Below, piece by piece: positions 22,950 through 31,639 of a stretch of DNA of 64,000 bases (the first letter of the stretch is position 1; each line of letters starts with the position of its first letter). Under the pieces are notes generated by a model. The model saw nothing but the letters and a program-made list of their open reading frames with translations. It had not been told where the DNA came from and ran no database searches. The position numbers and the translations under genes were made by a program. Source of the DNA: Clostridiales bacterium (GTDB taxonomy: Bacteria > Bacillota > Clostridia > Oscillospirales > Acutalibacteraceae); assembly GCA_019416455.1 (NCBI GenBank), contig DXXG01000004.1, positions 310,001 to 374,000 on the forward strand, in the 5' to 3' direction.

Positions 22950-24314
22950 GTGGGATTAGTTGAGGGAATACGTCCTTATTTAGGAGACAAGGAATTTTAC
23001 AAACGAGTGGCAGCCATCGCTCTGCCGATCTCCGCCCAGAGCTTGATCACGATCGGCGTGAACATGACTGATACCATCATGCTGGGCAAGCTGGGAGAGA
23101 CGGCTTTGTCGGCTTCGTCTTTGGCCAACCAGTTCATCAGCATTTTTCAGATCTGCTGCATGGGCATCGGTATGGGGGCTTCGGTGCTCACCTCCCGATT
23201 TTGGGGCATGCAGGACAAGCACTCTTTGCGGAAAGCAATCACCATCATGCTGAGGCTGTGCTTCGTATTCGGCCTGGTGTTTACCGTGGCAACCATCATC
23301 ACCCCCGACGGTCTTATGCGTATCTATACCAGTGAACCGGACATTATCCAGGCAGGGACCAGCTATTTCCGGTGGTCCATCCCATGCTATTGGCTTTTGG
23401 GGTTCTCTCTCACCTGTACCATTGTGCTGCGCAGTGTGGGCCAGGTGAGGCTGCCATTGATCTGTTCCGTCTGTGCCTTTTTCGTCAACGTATTTTTCAA
23501 CTACCTGTTTATTTTCGGCGCTTTCGGCGCGCCCCGCATGGAGGTGGCAGGCGCCGCTTTGGGCACTGTGATCGCCCGTGTCTTTGAATTCTGCTTTATT
23601 TGCGGCTATTTCCTTTTCGTGGACAAAAAGATCGCCTACCGCCTCAAGCATCTGACCATGAAGTGCCGTGACCTGGTGGGAGATTATCTCCGAATCAGTA
23701 TCCCGGTACTGGTCAGCGACACACTGCTTGGTTTGGGCAACAACGCTGTGGCCATGGTCATGGGACGTATCGGCGCTACCTTTGTCTCTGCCAACGCCAT
23801 TACCACCGTTACCCAGCAGCTGTCCACCGTGTTTATTCAGGGCATCGCTAATGCCAGTTCCATCATCACCGGCCATACCCTGGGCGAGGGAGATTACGAC
23901 CGTGCCCAGCGCCAGGGATTCACCTTCCTGGGTTTGGGTACTGTCATCGGTGTGCTGGCGGGCGTATTCATCATGGCCATCAGCGGGCCGGTGATCTCGT
24001 TTTACGACATTACGGAAGAGACAAAGGGCATTGCGGAGCAGCTGATGCTGGCCGTGGGCTTTATTGTTATTTTCCAGTCCATGAACTCCATCCTTACCAA
24101 GGGCGTGCTCCGTGGCGGCGGAGACACCAAGTTTCTTATGGTGGCGGATATCCTGTTCCTGTGGGCAGCTTCTGTGCCTCTGGGCGCTTTGGCGGGTCTG
24201 GTGTGGGGATTGCCCGCTTTCTGGATCTACACGTTCCTCAAGATCGATCAGATCATTAAAGCGGTGTGGTGTGTGTTCCGGCTTTCCAGCAAAAAGTGGA
24301 TCGAGCGGATTTAA
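22950..24314 (+). CDS. MATE family efflux transporter
   Basis: 454 residues from the GTG at 22950 behind GAGAAAGG; a TACAAT element at 22904-22909 sets the transcript start below the earlier in-frame ATGs. Twelve hydrophobic helices in two halves, beginning ALPISAQSLITIGVNMTDTIMLG, with the repeat-2 motif YLRISIPVLVSDTLLG, the classical MatE pattern. It would exchange Na+ or H+ for cationic drugs or metabolites. Substrate unknown. Terminator follows. Confidence 0.9.
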   Translation: MGLVEGIRPYLGDKEFYKRVAAIALPISAQSLITIGVNMTDTIMLGKLGETALSASSLANQFISIFQICCMGIGMGASVLTSRFWGMQDKHSLRKAITIMLRLCFVFGLVFTVATIITPDGLMRIYTSEPDIIQAGTSYFRWSIPCYWLLGFSLTCTIVLRSVGQVRLPLICSVCAFFVNVFFNYLFIFGAFGAPRMEVAGAALGTVIARVFEFCFICGYFLFVDKKIAYRLKHLTMKCRDLVGDYLRISIPVLVSDTLLGLGNNAVAMVMGRIGATFVSANAITTVTQQLSTVFIQGIANASSIITGHTLGEGDYDRAQRQGFTFLGLGTVIGVLAGVFIMAISGPVISFYDITEETKGIAEQLMLAVGFIVIFQSMNSILTKGVLRGGGDTKFLMVADILFLWAASVPLGALAGLVWGLPAFWIYTFLKIDQIIKAVWCVFRLSSKKWIERI

Positions 24315-24330
24315 TTTTCAAAGCAATAAC

Positions 24331-24367
24331 AAAAGGGACGTCTCACTTCTTGGGAGACGTCCCTTTT
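24331..24367 (+). terminator. Terminator after the MATE gene
   Basis: AAAGGGACGTCTC / GAGACGTCCCTTTT, a perfect 12-13 bp stem. Confidence 0.88.
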
Positions 24368-24433
24368 CAGCATGGTTTCATTCGTATTCCAAATGGTGAA
24401 GCGCCGCTTTGACCTGCTTACCATGGTTCGCTC

Positions 24434-25288
24434 TCAGCTGTTTAGATAGGCTTCCAGTTCATCCAGACGTTCCAGACAGGTCTGGCGGCCTTGGGCGTAC
24501 AGAGCCCGGAGCTTTGTCACGTCTTTTTCCGTGCGGGACACAGTGACCGGTTCCGGCGGCCGGATGACGAATACTTTCCCTTGGGCTTCCCGGCGGTCCA
24601 GCTGATCCAGTTCTCGAGCATAGCGCCGGGGAGTGTCCAGAAGAGAACGCACCAGGCGAGGGTATTCCTTGTAGTACTTGGCGTAGAGCCGAGCCAGAGG
24701 CCGAGGTGTTTGAGGCTTGCGGTAGCCGTGCTCCCGGGTGGTGATGACCACCACTTTGTCATACCCTTCCTCTAGGGGCCGCATGTAGGGGATGGACAAA
24801 GACACGCCGCCGTCCACACAGGGAGCGCCCTCCACTGTGACGATGGGCGCCAACAGAGGCATGCTGGCGCTGGCGCGAATGGCCGCGTAAATGTCCTGGC
24901 TAGAGCTTTTCTCCGCGAATACCGGCTGTCCTGTGCGGCAGCTGGTGGCAATGGCGGTGAATTGACAGGGGGAATGGAGGAATGTCTCCCTGTCCAGTGG
25001 GATCAGCTTGTCGGAGATTTCACCGAAAAGGAAATCAAAGTTGAAAATACTTTTGCGGAAGATCAGATTCCCCAAACCAAGATACCGTTTGTCGTTGACG
25101 TAATCCAGGTTGACTTGAGCGGTCCGGCCGATCTGCCGGGAGACGTAGTTCACGCCTGTCAGGGCGCCGGCGGAAACGCCGAACACTCCCTGGGCCCAGA
25201 GCTGGTGCTCCATCATCACGTCCACCACGCCGGCGGAAAACATGCACCGCAGAGAGCCGCCTTCCAGGGCTAAAGCCCACTTTTCCAT
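24434..25288 (-). CDS. Patatin-like phospholipase
   Basis: 284 residues, ATG after AAGGAGAGGG. The catalytic dyad is present: Ser39 in GVSAG and Asp159 in CVDGGVS; the oxyanion-hole glycines precede (LALEGGSLR). The family hydrolyses acyl esters of phospholipids and similar lipids. There is no signal peptide, so it acts in the cytoplasm, perhaps on the inner membrane face. Single gene, transcribed divergently from trmB from its own promoter. Confidence 0.9.
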   Translation of the reverse strand: MEKWALALEGGSLRCMFSAGVVDVMMEHQLWAQGVFGVSAGALTGVNYVSRQIGRTAQVNLDYVNDKRYLGLGNLIFRKSIFNFDFLFGEISDKLIPLDRETFLHSPCQFTAIATSCRTGQPVFAEKSSSQDIYAAIRASASMPLLAPIVTVEGAPCVDGGVSLSIPYMRPLEEGYDKVVVITTREHGYRKPQTPRPLARLYAKYYKEYPRLVRSLLDTPRRYARELDQLDRREAQGKVFVIRPPEPVTVSRTEKDVTKLRALYAQGRQTCLERLDELEAYLNS

Positions 25289-25317
25289 GGTATCACCCTC
25301 TCCTTTTTGTTATCTGT

Positions 25318-25346
25318 ATTGTACACCAACTTTTCCCCAGATTCAA
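25318..25346 (-). promoter_or_regulatory. Promoter of the patatin gene
   Basis: Minus-strand TTGAAT (25346-25341), a 17-bp spacer, then TACAAT (25323-25318). Confidence 0.65.
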
Positions 25347-25355
25347 CGTCTCCGC

Positions 25356-25384
25356 TTGATTTCCTTTCCCGGTCCGGGTATAAT
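25356..25384 (+). promoter_or_regulatory. Promoter of trmB
   Basis: TTGATT (25356-25361), a 17-bp spacer, then TATAAT (25379-25384). Confidence 0.75.
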
Positions 25385-25417
25385 AGGCCCTGGTAAAAAG
25401 AACGGAGGAAAGAAACT

Positions 25418-26080
25418 ATGAGGATCCGCAGAAAAGCGTGGGCCAGGCCGGAACTTGCCGCCTGCCCTTACTATATTTCAGAACCGGAACAGCAGAAGGG
25501 CCATTGGGAAGAAGTGTTCGGAAAGCGCCGTCCTCTCCATTTGGACCTGGGCTGCGGGAAATGCGTATTTTTGGCTGAAGCGGCTCACCGTCACCGGGAC
25601 GTGAATCTGATTGGCATTGACATCAGCTTGGATATTTTGGGAGTGGCCCGGCGCAACATAGCCGAGACTTTTGGCGAGGAGCAGCCGGACAATGTGGCCC
25701 TGTGCGCCTACAATATCGAAAAGCTGGCGCAGCTGTTTTCCCCGGAGGAGAAGGTGGAGCGGATCTACATCAATTTCTGCAATCCTTGGCCCACAGCCCG
25801 GCACCACAAGAGACGGCTGACCCATACCCGGCAGCTTCTCAATTATAAGCCTCTGCTGGCACCCGGCGGGGAGATCTGGTTCAAGACAGACAACGACGAC
25901 TTGTACCTGGCTACCCGGCGGTATTTGACAGAGGCAGGGTTTGAGATCTTCTTCGATACCAAGGATCTGCATGGGGAAAATGATCCGGAAAACATCCTCA
26001 CGGAACATGAGGTGCGTTTTACTCAGGAAGGCATTCCCACGAAGGCTCTGCGGGCAAGGCTTCCCCAGGCTTCGGAATGA
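25418..26080 (+). CDS. trmB: tRNA (guanine-N7)-methyltransferase
   Basis: 220 residues, ATG after ACGGAGGAAA. The SAM-binding motif HLDLGCGKCVFLAEAA and the diagnostic catalytic region YINFCNPWPTARHHKRRLTH (here NFCNPWPTARHHKRRL) are complete, as is the C-terminal LTEHEVRF..GIPTKALRA. It methylates G46 in the variable loop of tRNAs. The standard NFSDPWPK of most homologues is here NFCNPWPT, a variant common in Clostridia. Monocistronic with terminator. Confidence 0.93.
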   Translation: MRIRRKAWARPELAACPYYISEPEQQKGHWEEVFGKRRPLHLDLGCGKCVFLAEAAHRHRDVNLIGIDISLDILGVARRNIAETFGEEQPDNVALCAYNIEKLAQLFSPEEKVERIYINFCNPWPTARHHKRRLTHTRQLLNYKPLLAPGGEIWFKTDNDDLYLATRRYLTEAGFEIFFDTKDLHGENDPENILTEHEVRFTQEGIPTKALRARLPQASE

Positions 26081-26095
26081 TCCAAAGAATCTATT

Positions 26096-26128
26096 GGCGG
26101 TGGCTCAGAACGGGCGCCGCCTTTTTTT
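26096..26128 (+). terminator. Terminator after trmB
   Basis: GGCGG-TGGC / GCG-CCGCC hairpin followed by seven T. Confidence 0.8.
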
Positions 26129-26176
26129 AATGTTATGTGCTTTTGATAGAACCGCTGAAAACAAGGGAGTCGTCGC

Positions 26177-26230
26177 TTGACATCTTAGGGGAAATGCGCT
26201 ATTCTCAGAAATGAAAAGTTAAACGTTTGC
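26177..26230 (+). promoter_or_regulatory. Promoter and LacI-family operator of the esterase-regulator operon
   Basis: TTGACA (26177-26182), a 17-bp spacer, TATTCT (26200-26205), then TTAAACGTTTGC (26219-26230) with the palindromic core AAACGTTT. This places a LacI-type operator at about +8 to +19, ahead of the operon encoding a LacI-family repressor. Confidence 0.72.
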
Positions 26231-26348
26231 ATTATGTCGCTTTGGAAGTACCATGTCAGTACCTCCCACAGATGACAGTGCCGGACCGCGCCAAGGATTA
26301 GTTTTTCGGACGCCTGGTCCCTTTGCGAAACACAAGAATAGGAGTTGT

Positions 26349-27542
26349 ATGAAAATGACAGACCGTTATCAGTATCCATCCGCTCAGTTCAACGAAGCGT
26401 TTTGGGACACTCCCGTAGGTTTTGAGCCTCAGATGCCCATGGGCCGCCCTGCGGGAACCAATCCCTTTGCCGACAGCGAAGAGGTCATCCCGCCTGGGAT
26501 CGTCTTGCTGGGGGAGGGCAAGATCCGTTTGAATTTCTTTGCGCCTACCGCCCATGAAGTGACGGCCCGCCTGCGCTATCGGGACAAGGTGGTCTTGGAA
26601 AAACAGGATAATGGCGTCTGGACCGTCCAAGTGGACGGCGGCGACGGCGGTTTTGTGCCTGTGCTGTTCCAGGTAGACGGGGTGGAAGTGCTCAATCCCC
26701 TGGCTCCTGTGGGGTATGGTTCCTCCCGTCCTCTGAACTATGTGGACATTCCCCAGGAAGGGGTGGATTTCTACCTGTGCAAGGACGTGCCTCACGGCAC
26801 TGTCACCCAGGATTACTACTATTCCAAGAGCACTGGCGTGATGAAATCCTGTCTGGTGTATACGCCTGCGGGCTACATGAAAGACCAGGACAAGGAATAC
26901 CCGGTGCTGTATTTGCAGCATGGCCACGGGGAGAACGAGAAGTGCTGGATCCACCAAGGCCGGGCAAACTTTATTTTTGACAACCTGATCGCCGAAGGCA
27001 AAGCGGAGCCCTGCATTGTGGTGATGAACAACGGCATGGTGCAGAAGGAGCAGGATGGTTCTCGGGTGCTGGATACCACTGCCATTGAAAAGCTGCTTAT
27101 AGAGGACTGCATCCCCTATATCGAATCCCATTACCGGGTGCGCACTGACAAATGGAGCCGGGCTATGGCAGGTCTTTCCATGGGTTCTTTGCAGACCAGC
27201 CAGGTGACTTTGAAAAATCCGGACTTGTTCGGCTATGCCGGCGTATTCAGTGGATTCGTGGCCGCCTTTAAGATAGGTCAGACCGCTCCCGACACCACCT
27301 ATTTGAAAGAACTGGATGACAAGGAGAAATTCCAGAAGGACTTCAAAGTGTTTTTCCGCGCTTGCGGCGAAACGGATTATCTGGCTTTGGAACGCTTTGA
27401 GAAGGACCGGGAGCTGTTCCGGGAAAAAGGCCTTGCACCTGACCAGTGCCCTGTCCATGTGGAGAAGATGTACCACGGAGAGCATGAGTGGAACGTGTGG
27501 CGGATGTGCCTGCGGGACTTCGCCCAGTACCTGTTCCGCTGA
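26349..27542 (+). CDS. Cytoplasmic CE1-like esterase with N-terminal Ig-like domain
   Basis: 397 residues from the ATG at 26349 after AATAGGAG. Residues ~1-135 form an early-set (CBM48-like) domain (GIVLLGEGKIRLNFFAPTA). Residues ~150-397 are an esterase-D-type alpha/beta hydrolase: VYTPAGYMKDQDKEYPVLYL, HGHGENE, the nucleophile Ser277 in AGLSMGS, and the catalytic His379 in GEHEWNVW. This is the layout of feruloyl/acetyl esterases that trim xylan. No signal peptide, so it acts on imported oligosaccharides. A LacI-type regulator gene follows, and a matching operator lies at the promoter. Confidence 0.87.
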   Translation: MKMTDRYQYPSAQFNEAFWDTPVGFEPQMPMGRPAGTNPFADSEEVIPPGIVLLGEGKIRLNFFAPTAHEVTARLRYRDKVVLEKQDNGVWTVQVDGGDGGFVPVLFQVDGVEVLNPLAPVGYGSSRPLNYVDIPQEGVDFYLCKDVPHGTVTQDYYYSKSTGVMKSCLVYTPAGYMKDQDKEYPVLYLQHGHGENEKCWIHQGRANFIFDNLIAEGKAEPCIVVMNNGMVQKEQDGSRVLDTTAIEKLLIEDCIPYIESHYRVRTDKWSRAMAGLSMGSLQTSQVTLKNPDLFGYAGVFSGFVAAFKIGQTAPDTTYLKELDDKEKFQKDFKVFFRACGETDYLALERFEKDRELFREKGLAPDQCPVHVEKMYHGEHEWNVWRMCLRDFAQYLFR

Positions 27543-27690
27543 TCCCATGAAAAGAGAACAGTGAGGAAGCGTCCCGCTCGGAGAGGCTGAAAATCTCTCC
27601 CGGGGCCGCTCCTGTTTCCGGAAGGGGTAAAGACACGGCGGAAACCAGCCCAAAAGCGGCGGCTTTTCTGCGGTAAGGAGGGGAACGTTT

Positions 27691-28680
27691 ATGGCAACGC
27701 TGAAGGATATCGCGGAACGTTTGGGAGTGTCCATCACCACCGTGTCCCGAGTGTTGAATGGGAAAGGTTCCATCAGCCAGGAGACAAAGGAAAAAGTATT
27801 CCAGGTGATGAAGGAGCTGGATTATCATCCCAACGAGATGGCAAGATCGCTGGTGAGCAAAAACAGCCATGTGATCGGGCTGATCGTTCCCTACATCGAC
27901 CATGCTTTTTTCAGCACCTTGACCGCGGCTGTTGAGGAAGCCTGCTACAAGGAAGGATACAAACTGTTCCTATGCACGTCCGGCGGTCACCGTGACCGGG
28001 AACGGGAACAATTTGCGGCACTGCGTTCCAACAATGTGGCGGGGGTTCTGGTGTGCAGCCGGGACTTAGGCGCCGTCACCAACGGCTGGGATATTCCCCA
28101 GGTGAGCATTGAACGCACTGTGGACGGCATGCCTTCCGTGTCCTGCGACAACTATCAAGGAGGCGTGCTGGCGGCGCAGGAACTTTTGGCCAACGGGTGC
28201 AGAGCGCCCCTGCTCTTTGGGAATAGGATCGTTTCTATGTACTTGCCGGCATATCTGCGCTACCAGGGCTTTTTTGAGACCTGTCGGAAAGCCGGGGTCA
28301 CCTGCGGGGAGTATTATATTGACGCGGAGGATTTGTTCGCCAAGGACCTTTGCAATGATCTTCGCCGGGCCAAGGAGCGTTTCCCGGAGACAGACGGTGT
28401 GTTCGCCACCAGCGACGTGCTGGCCGCCCGTATCCAGAGCGCGTCCCGCAACATGTCTCTGGGGTGGGACCAGGATTTTCCCTTGGTGGGCTTTGACGGT
28501 GTGGATATTTCTGAATACTGCCGTATCAGCACCGTGGCCCAGCCCATTCGGGAAATGGGTCAGTTGGCGGTGAAGCTCCTGGTAGACTGGCTCAATGGCA
28601 AAGAAGTGCCGGAAAGTTCCATCCTGCCGGTGTCCTTGATCCGGCGGGACAGTTCTGATCTCCACCGGAAGAGCAGTTGA
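27691..28680 (+). CDS. LacI-family transcriptional repressor
   Basis: 329 residues, ATG after AAGGAGGGG. The N-terminal HTH reads TLKDIAERLGVSITTVSRVLNG, followed by the hinge helix (NEMARSLVSK) and a periplasmic-binding-protein-like effector domain. It probably senses a sugar released by the esterase/glycosidase pathway and controls the upstream esterase. Candidate operators TAAACGTTTGC lie at 26220 and 10432; AACGTTTA also overlaps its own start codon (27684-27691), which may be a third, weaker site. It has no separate promoter that I can see. Confidence 0.93.
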   Translation: MATLKDIAERLGVSITTVSRVLNGKGSISQETKEKVFQVMKELDYHPNEMARSLVSKNSHVIGLIVPYIDHAFFSTLTAAVEEACYKEGYKLFLCTSGGHRDREREQFAALRSNNVAGVLVCSRDLGAVTNGWDIPQVSIERTVDGMPSVSCDNYQGGVLAAQELLANGCRAPLLFGNRIVSMYLPAYLRYQGFFETCRKAGVTCGEYYIDAEDLFAKDLCNDLRRAKERFPETDGVFATSDVLAARIQSASRNMSLGWDQDFPLVGFDGVDISEYCRISTVAQPIREMGQLAVKLLVDWLNGKEVPESSILPVSLIRRDSSDLHRKSS

Positions 28681-28709
28681 AAACGGAGTGAACAGGTCGA
28701 TTGAGAAAG

Positions 28710-28750
28710 AAAAAGTCCAGGTATCCCCTGTGGGAGAGCTTGGACTTTTT
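28710..28750. terminator. Bidirectional terminator between the LacI gene and the histidine kinase gene
   Basis: AAAAAGTCCA / TGGACTTTTT long stem with an inner TCCC/GGGA pairing; the A- and T-runs on both sides suit both convergent genes. Confidence 0.85.
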
Positions 28751-28752
28751 GT

Positions 28753-29973
28753 TTATAGTTTTACCCGGAAGCGGATAGTGCGGCTGTCCGGTTTTTGGGC
28801 AGTGATCTCGCCGCGGTGCTTTTCCGCGATCCCCTTGGCAATGGACAGCCCCACCCCAAACCCACTGCCATAAGTGCGGGCTTGATCCGCCCGGTAGAAC
28901 CGGTCGAACAGCCGGGAGAGGGGGAGATTTTCCACCTGGGCGCAGGTGTTGTCCACTGTGAGGATGGGATGGCGTCCCGGCGTCAGCTCCACCAGGATGT
29001 TCCCGCCGGGATCGCAGTATTTTACCGCGTTGTCCAGCAGGATGGACACCAGCTGCCGGATGGCCCCTTCATCGCCTTTGTATTCCAAAGCGGCAGGCCC
29101 TCGATACTCCAAGGCTTTCCCGGATTGTTCCGCGGCAGGAGCAAAAACGGATACTGTGTCGCCCACAGCCTCCGCCAGATCAAACGGATGGGTCTCCAGA
29201 GGAGTGGTTTCCTCGTCCATCCGGGCCAGAGTGACCAGTTTGCCTACCAGCTGAGACATAAGCTCCGTTTCTTCCCGAATGTCGGTCAGCCATTCGCTGG
29301 GTCCGGATTCCGCCTCCAAAATATCCAGATTGGCCTGGATCAGAGTCAGCGGCGTTTTCAGTTCGTGATTGGCGTCGGTGGCAAACTGTTTCTGCCGTTC
29401 GTAGCTTTCCGCCACAGGTTTTACCGCCCGTTTGGAGAACAGGGTCACCAGCAGCAGGACCACCAGGCTTCCCCCCACGAATACCAGGGAGGAGGTGGCG
29501 AGAAAGTTCCGGTTCATACCCATGACGGAAGTGCCGCTGACGCATACCACTACCGTTCCTTCCTCAGAGACAGCCGTTTTGTAGCGATAGCTGCCTACCC
29601 AGCCCCGCTCCCAGCCTTCTTTCAGAGCCTGTTCTCCATAGGCAGTGGCCTCTTCTTTGGTGACGCTGGCGATGGATTGAACGTCTACGGAGAGAAATTC
29701 CCCTTCCTTGTCAAATCGGACAGTAAAAAAACGGGTGGTGAAAGGCGTTTCGGGATTTTGTCCCGCCGGCCGCTGGCCCTCCCCGTGAGGACCAAATCCT
29801 TGGTAGACAGGGAAACTCCCGTCGTTCTCCGTGAGAATGTCTGCCAATTCATCCAGTGATCGGGTGGTCTGGAGATAGGTGATGAGGTAAATGCAGCAGA
29901 ACAGTACCAGAAACACCGCCAGGAAAGACAAGGTGCAGATCTTGATGAATTTCTTACGCAGCCGGTAGATCAT
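28753..29973 (-). CDS. Membrane sensor histidine kinase
   Basis: 406 residues from the ATG at 29973 behind GGAGG, overlapping the stop of the response regulator gene (ATGA). Two membrane helices (residues ~9-33 and ~150-172) flank a ~115-residue extracytoplasmic sensor. The cytoplasmic part has the H box DANHELKTPLT, N box LDNAVKYC, and G2 box GSGFGVGLSIAKGIA. There is no HAMP domain of normal length between the second helix and the H box. It is the partner of the adjacent OmpR-type regulator, which carries an in-frame stop. Confidence 0.92.
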   Translation of the reverse strand: MIYRLRKKFIKICTLSFLAVFLVLFCCIYLITYLQTTRSLDELADILTENDGSFPVYQGFGPHGEGQRPAGQNPETPFTTRFFTVRFDKEGEFLSVDVQSIASVTKEEATAYGEQALKEGWERGWVGSYRYKTAVSEEGTVVVCVSGTSVMGMNRNFLATSSLVFVGGSLVVLLLVTLFSKRAVKPVAESYERQKQFATDANHELKTPLTLIQANLDILEAESGPSEWLTDIREETELMSQLVGKLVTLARMDEETTPLETHPFDLAEAVGDTVSVFAPAAEQSGKALEYRGPAALEYKGDEGAIRQLVSILLDNAVKYCDPGGNILVELTPGRHPILTVDNTCAQVENLPLSRLFDRFYRADQARTYGSGFGVGLSIAKGIAEKHRGEITAQKPDSRTIRFRVKL

Positions 29974-30644
29974 TTTCCCACCTCCAGCACGTAGCCGGCG
30001 CCTCGGATGAACTTGATCTCCGCGGGGGCATGGAGCTGATGGAGTTTTTTTCGGATGTTGGAGATGTGGACCCATACCACGCTGATATCCACTTCGCTGT
30101 TCCAACCCCACACGTGGGAGAGGAACACATCTGTGGTAACCACAAACCCAGGACGCTGCATGAGGATCTCCATGATCTGGAACTCTCGCCCGCTGAGCGA
30201 CTGGGACTCGTCCTGATACAGCAGTTCATAGGTGGAGCGGTTCAGAGAGAGCTCTCCCACGGTGAGCAGATCTGGCACGAAATTCTCCTTTCGGCGCAGC
30301 ATGGCGCGGACTCGGGCCAGCAGCTCAGAAGTGGCGAAGGGTTTCGGCAGGTAGTCATCGGCCCCGGCGTCCAGACCCTCTACCCGTTGGTATACCTCTG
30401 TTTTGGCGGTGAGGAACAAGGCCGGGGTAGAGATGCCTTCACTGCGCAGCCGTTTGAGCACTTCCACGCCGTCCATACCGGGCATCATGATGTCCAGCAC
30501 CAGACCGTCGTACTCCTCGGTCTCCGCGTAGAGCAGCGCTTCCTGGCCGTCGCCTACGCCGTCCACCATCTATTTGTTGCTTTCAAAAATATGCTTCAAT
30601 GTTTTCAATAGTTTGGGGTCGTCCTCCGCGATGAGCAGCCGCAT
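29970..30644 (-). pseudogene. OmpR-family response regulator interrupted by an in-frame TAG
   Basis: Read from ATG 30644 (after GGAAAGGAG), codons 1-24 give MRLLIAEDDPKLLKTL... with the receiver acidic residues (EDD, 7-9). Codon 25 is TAG (30572-30570). The same frame then continues MVDGVGDGQEAL, phospho-acceptor Asp51 (LVLDIMMPG), Thr79, Lys101 and a full winged HTH to 29970. At codon 25 the family usually has Tyr or similar before xVD. So the frame is intact except for one nonsense codon. An ATG directly follows the TAG and could restart translation, giving a protein without beta-strand 1 and the acidic pocket. Alternatives are sequencing error, suppression or pseudogene. A promoter with tandem CTTWAG-like sites precedes it. 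Confidence 0.85.
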
Positions 30645-30686
30645 ATTCGCCATCTCCTTTCCCGTGTGCGAGAATTTTCAGCATCT

Positions 30687-30719
30687 AGGGTAGCACAGCA
30701 ATCTTAAGGGAATCTAAAA
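30687..30719 (-). promoter_or_regulatory. Response regulator promoter with tandem half-sites
   Basis: Minus strand: TTTTAG-N5-CTTAAG-N10-TACCCT. The two half-sites are 11 bp apart and replace a recognisable -35. The same geometry occurs at 30742 and 31640. Confidence 0.65.
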
Positions 30720-30741
30720 GCTGTGCGAACTTTCTGTGAGC

Positions 30742-30774
30742 CTTTAGCCTGACTTTAGCACAGCAGGGTAAAAT
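30742..30774 (+). promoter_or_regulatory. Promoter of the sigma-like gene with tandem half-sites
   Basis: CTTTAG-N5-CTTTAG-N10-TAAAAT, half-sites at 30742 and 30753, -10 at 30769-30774. It matches the spacing of the promoters at 30687 (minus) and 31640. Confidence 0.7.
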
Positions 30775-30805
30775 AACGGGAAACATCCGCTGGGAGGTTC
30801 GCGCT

Positions 30806-31549
30806 ATGGAGCAGGAACTGTTCGAAGGTCTGAAAAAAGGTAGAAATTGGGCACTGGAGGTGCTGTGTCAGGACCATCTGAAACGCTGTTGGTTTTTGTG
30901 CTGCCGTCTTGCCGGGGATACCGCCGGGGGCGCGCCGCTGCTGATCGCCTCTATAAAAGGTGCCTTGGGGAGAATCAAAGAAATGACACAACCCCCAAAA
31001 GAAGACCTTCAGGAGCTGCTGTCCATGGAGATCCTGACCCAGTACCAGAAAGGCCTAGAACCCTCTGAGGAATTCCAGGCTTTGCCGCCGCCCCAGGTGG
31101 CGAGGGAGTACCGACCCTTGGTGGATGAAGTGGAGCAGCTGCCTACAACGTCCCGCCCCTATTACTGGATGTACGCTTACGGCGGGGTAAAGCCCGGGTA
31201 AATCTCCCAGGCGGTGGGAATGGAGGAGGAGAAACTCCAAGAAATGCTCCAGCACTGCGAGGAACGGCTGGCCCAATGCCGTGTCAAATGGGATAAACCC
31301 CAGCGGGCGGCATACATCCGGCTTACCACTCAGCTGAGAGACGGAGGAGGCAATGGTTTTTCCCAGGTGCAGCTTACGGATACGCTGCTTACCACTCTGT
31401 GGAAAGAGACAGGGCTGCCGGTAAAGCCCGCGAAGAAGAAGGAAAAAAAGCCCTGGACGAGAAAAAGACTGACCGCTTTGGGCGTCGCCGTTGGAGTGAT
31501 CGCTCTTTTGATCGCAGCGGGTGTGCTGGCGTTGATCTTGATGATGTAA
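30806..31549 (+). pseudogene. Sigma-like membrane protein gene interrupted by an in-frame TAA
   Basis: ATG 30806 after GGGAGG. The first part (131 codons) ends YAYGGVKPG then TAA (31199-31201). The same frame continues ISQAVGMEEEKLQEMLQHCEERL for another ~115 codons to 31549, ending in a membrane helix (LTALGVAVGVIALLIAAGVL). Across the stop the sequence resembles a sigma region-4 helix-turn-helix, and the layout parallels the intact sigma-like protein at 32398. A GAA codon (Glu) mutated to TAA would explain it. A second start at ATG 31220 follows. Either a pseudogene, two polypeptides, or a sequencing error. Confidence 0.7.
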
Positions 31550-31561
31550 CTCTGATTGGGA

Positions 31562-31594
31562 TGGTCCGTGAAAACGGACTGTCCTTTTTCTTTT
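31562..31594 (+). terminator. Terminator after the sigma-like gene
   Basis: GTCCGT-GAAA-ACGGAC hairpin followed by a T-rich tract. Confidence 0.75.
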
Positions 31595-31639
31595 GTTTTA
31601 AAGTTTTTCGGAAAAGATTCACATCCCCTTCACGGGAGA

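Noticed and set aside
30570..30572. UAG recoded as an amino acid (for example pyrrolysine)
   Set aside because: recQ ends in TAG with normal downstream sequence, and no other gene shows internal TAG. A mutation or read error is simpler, though not excluded.
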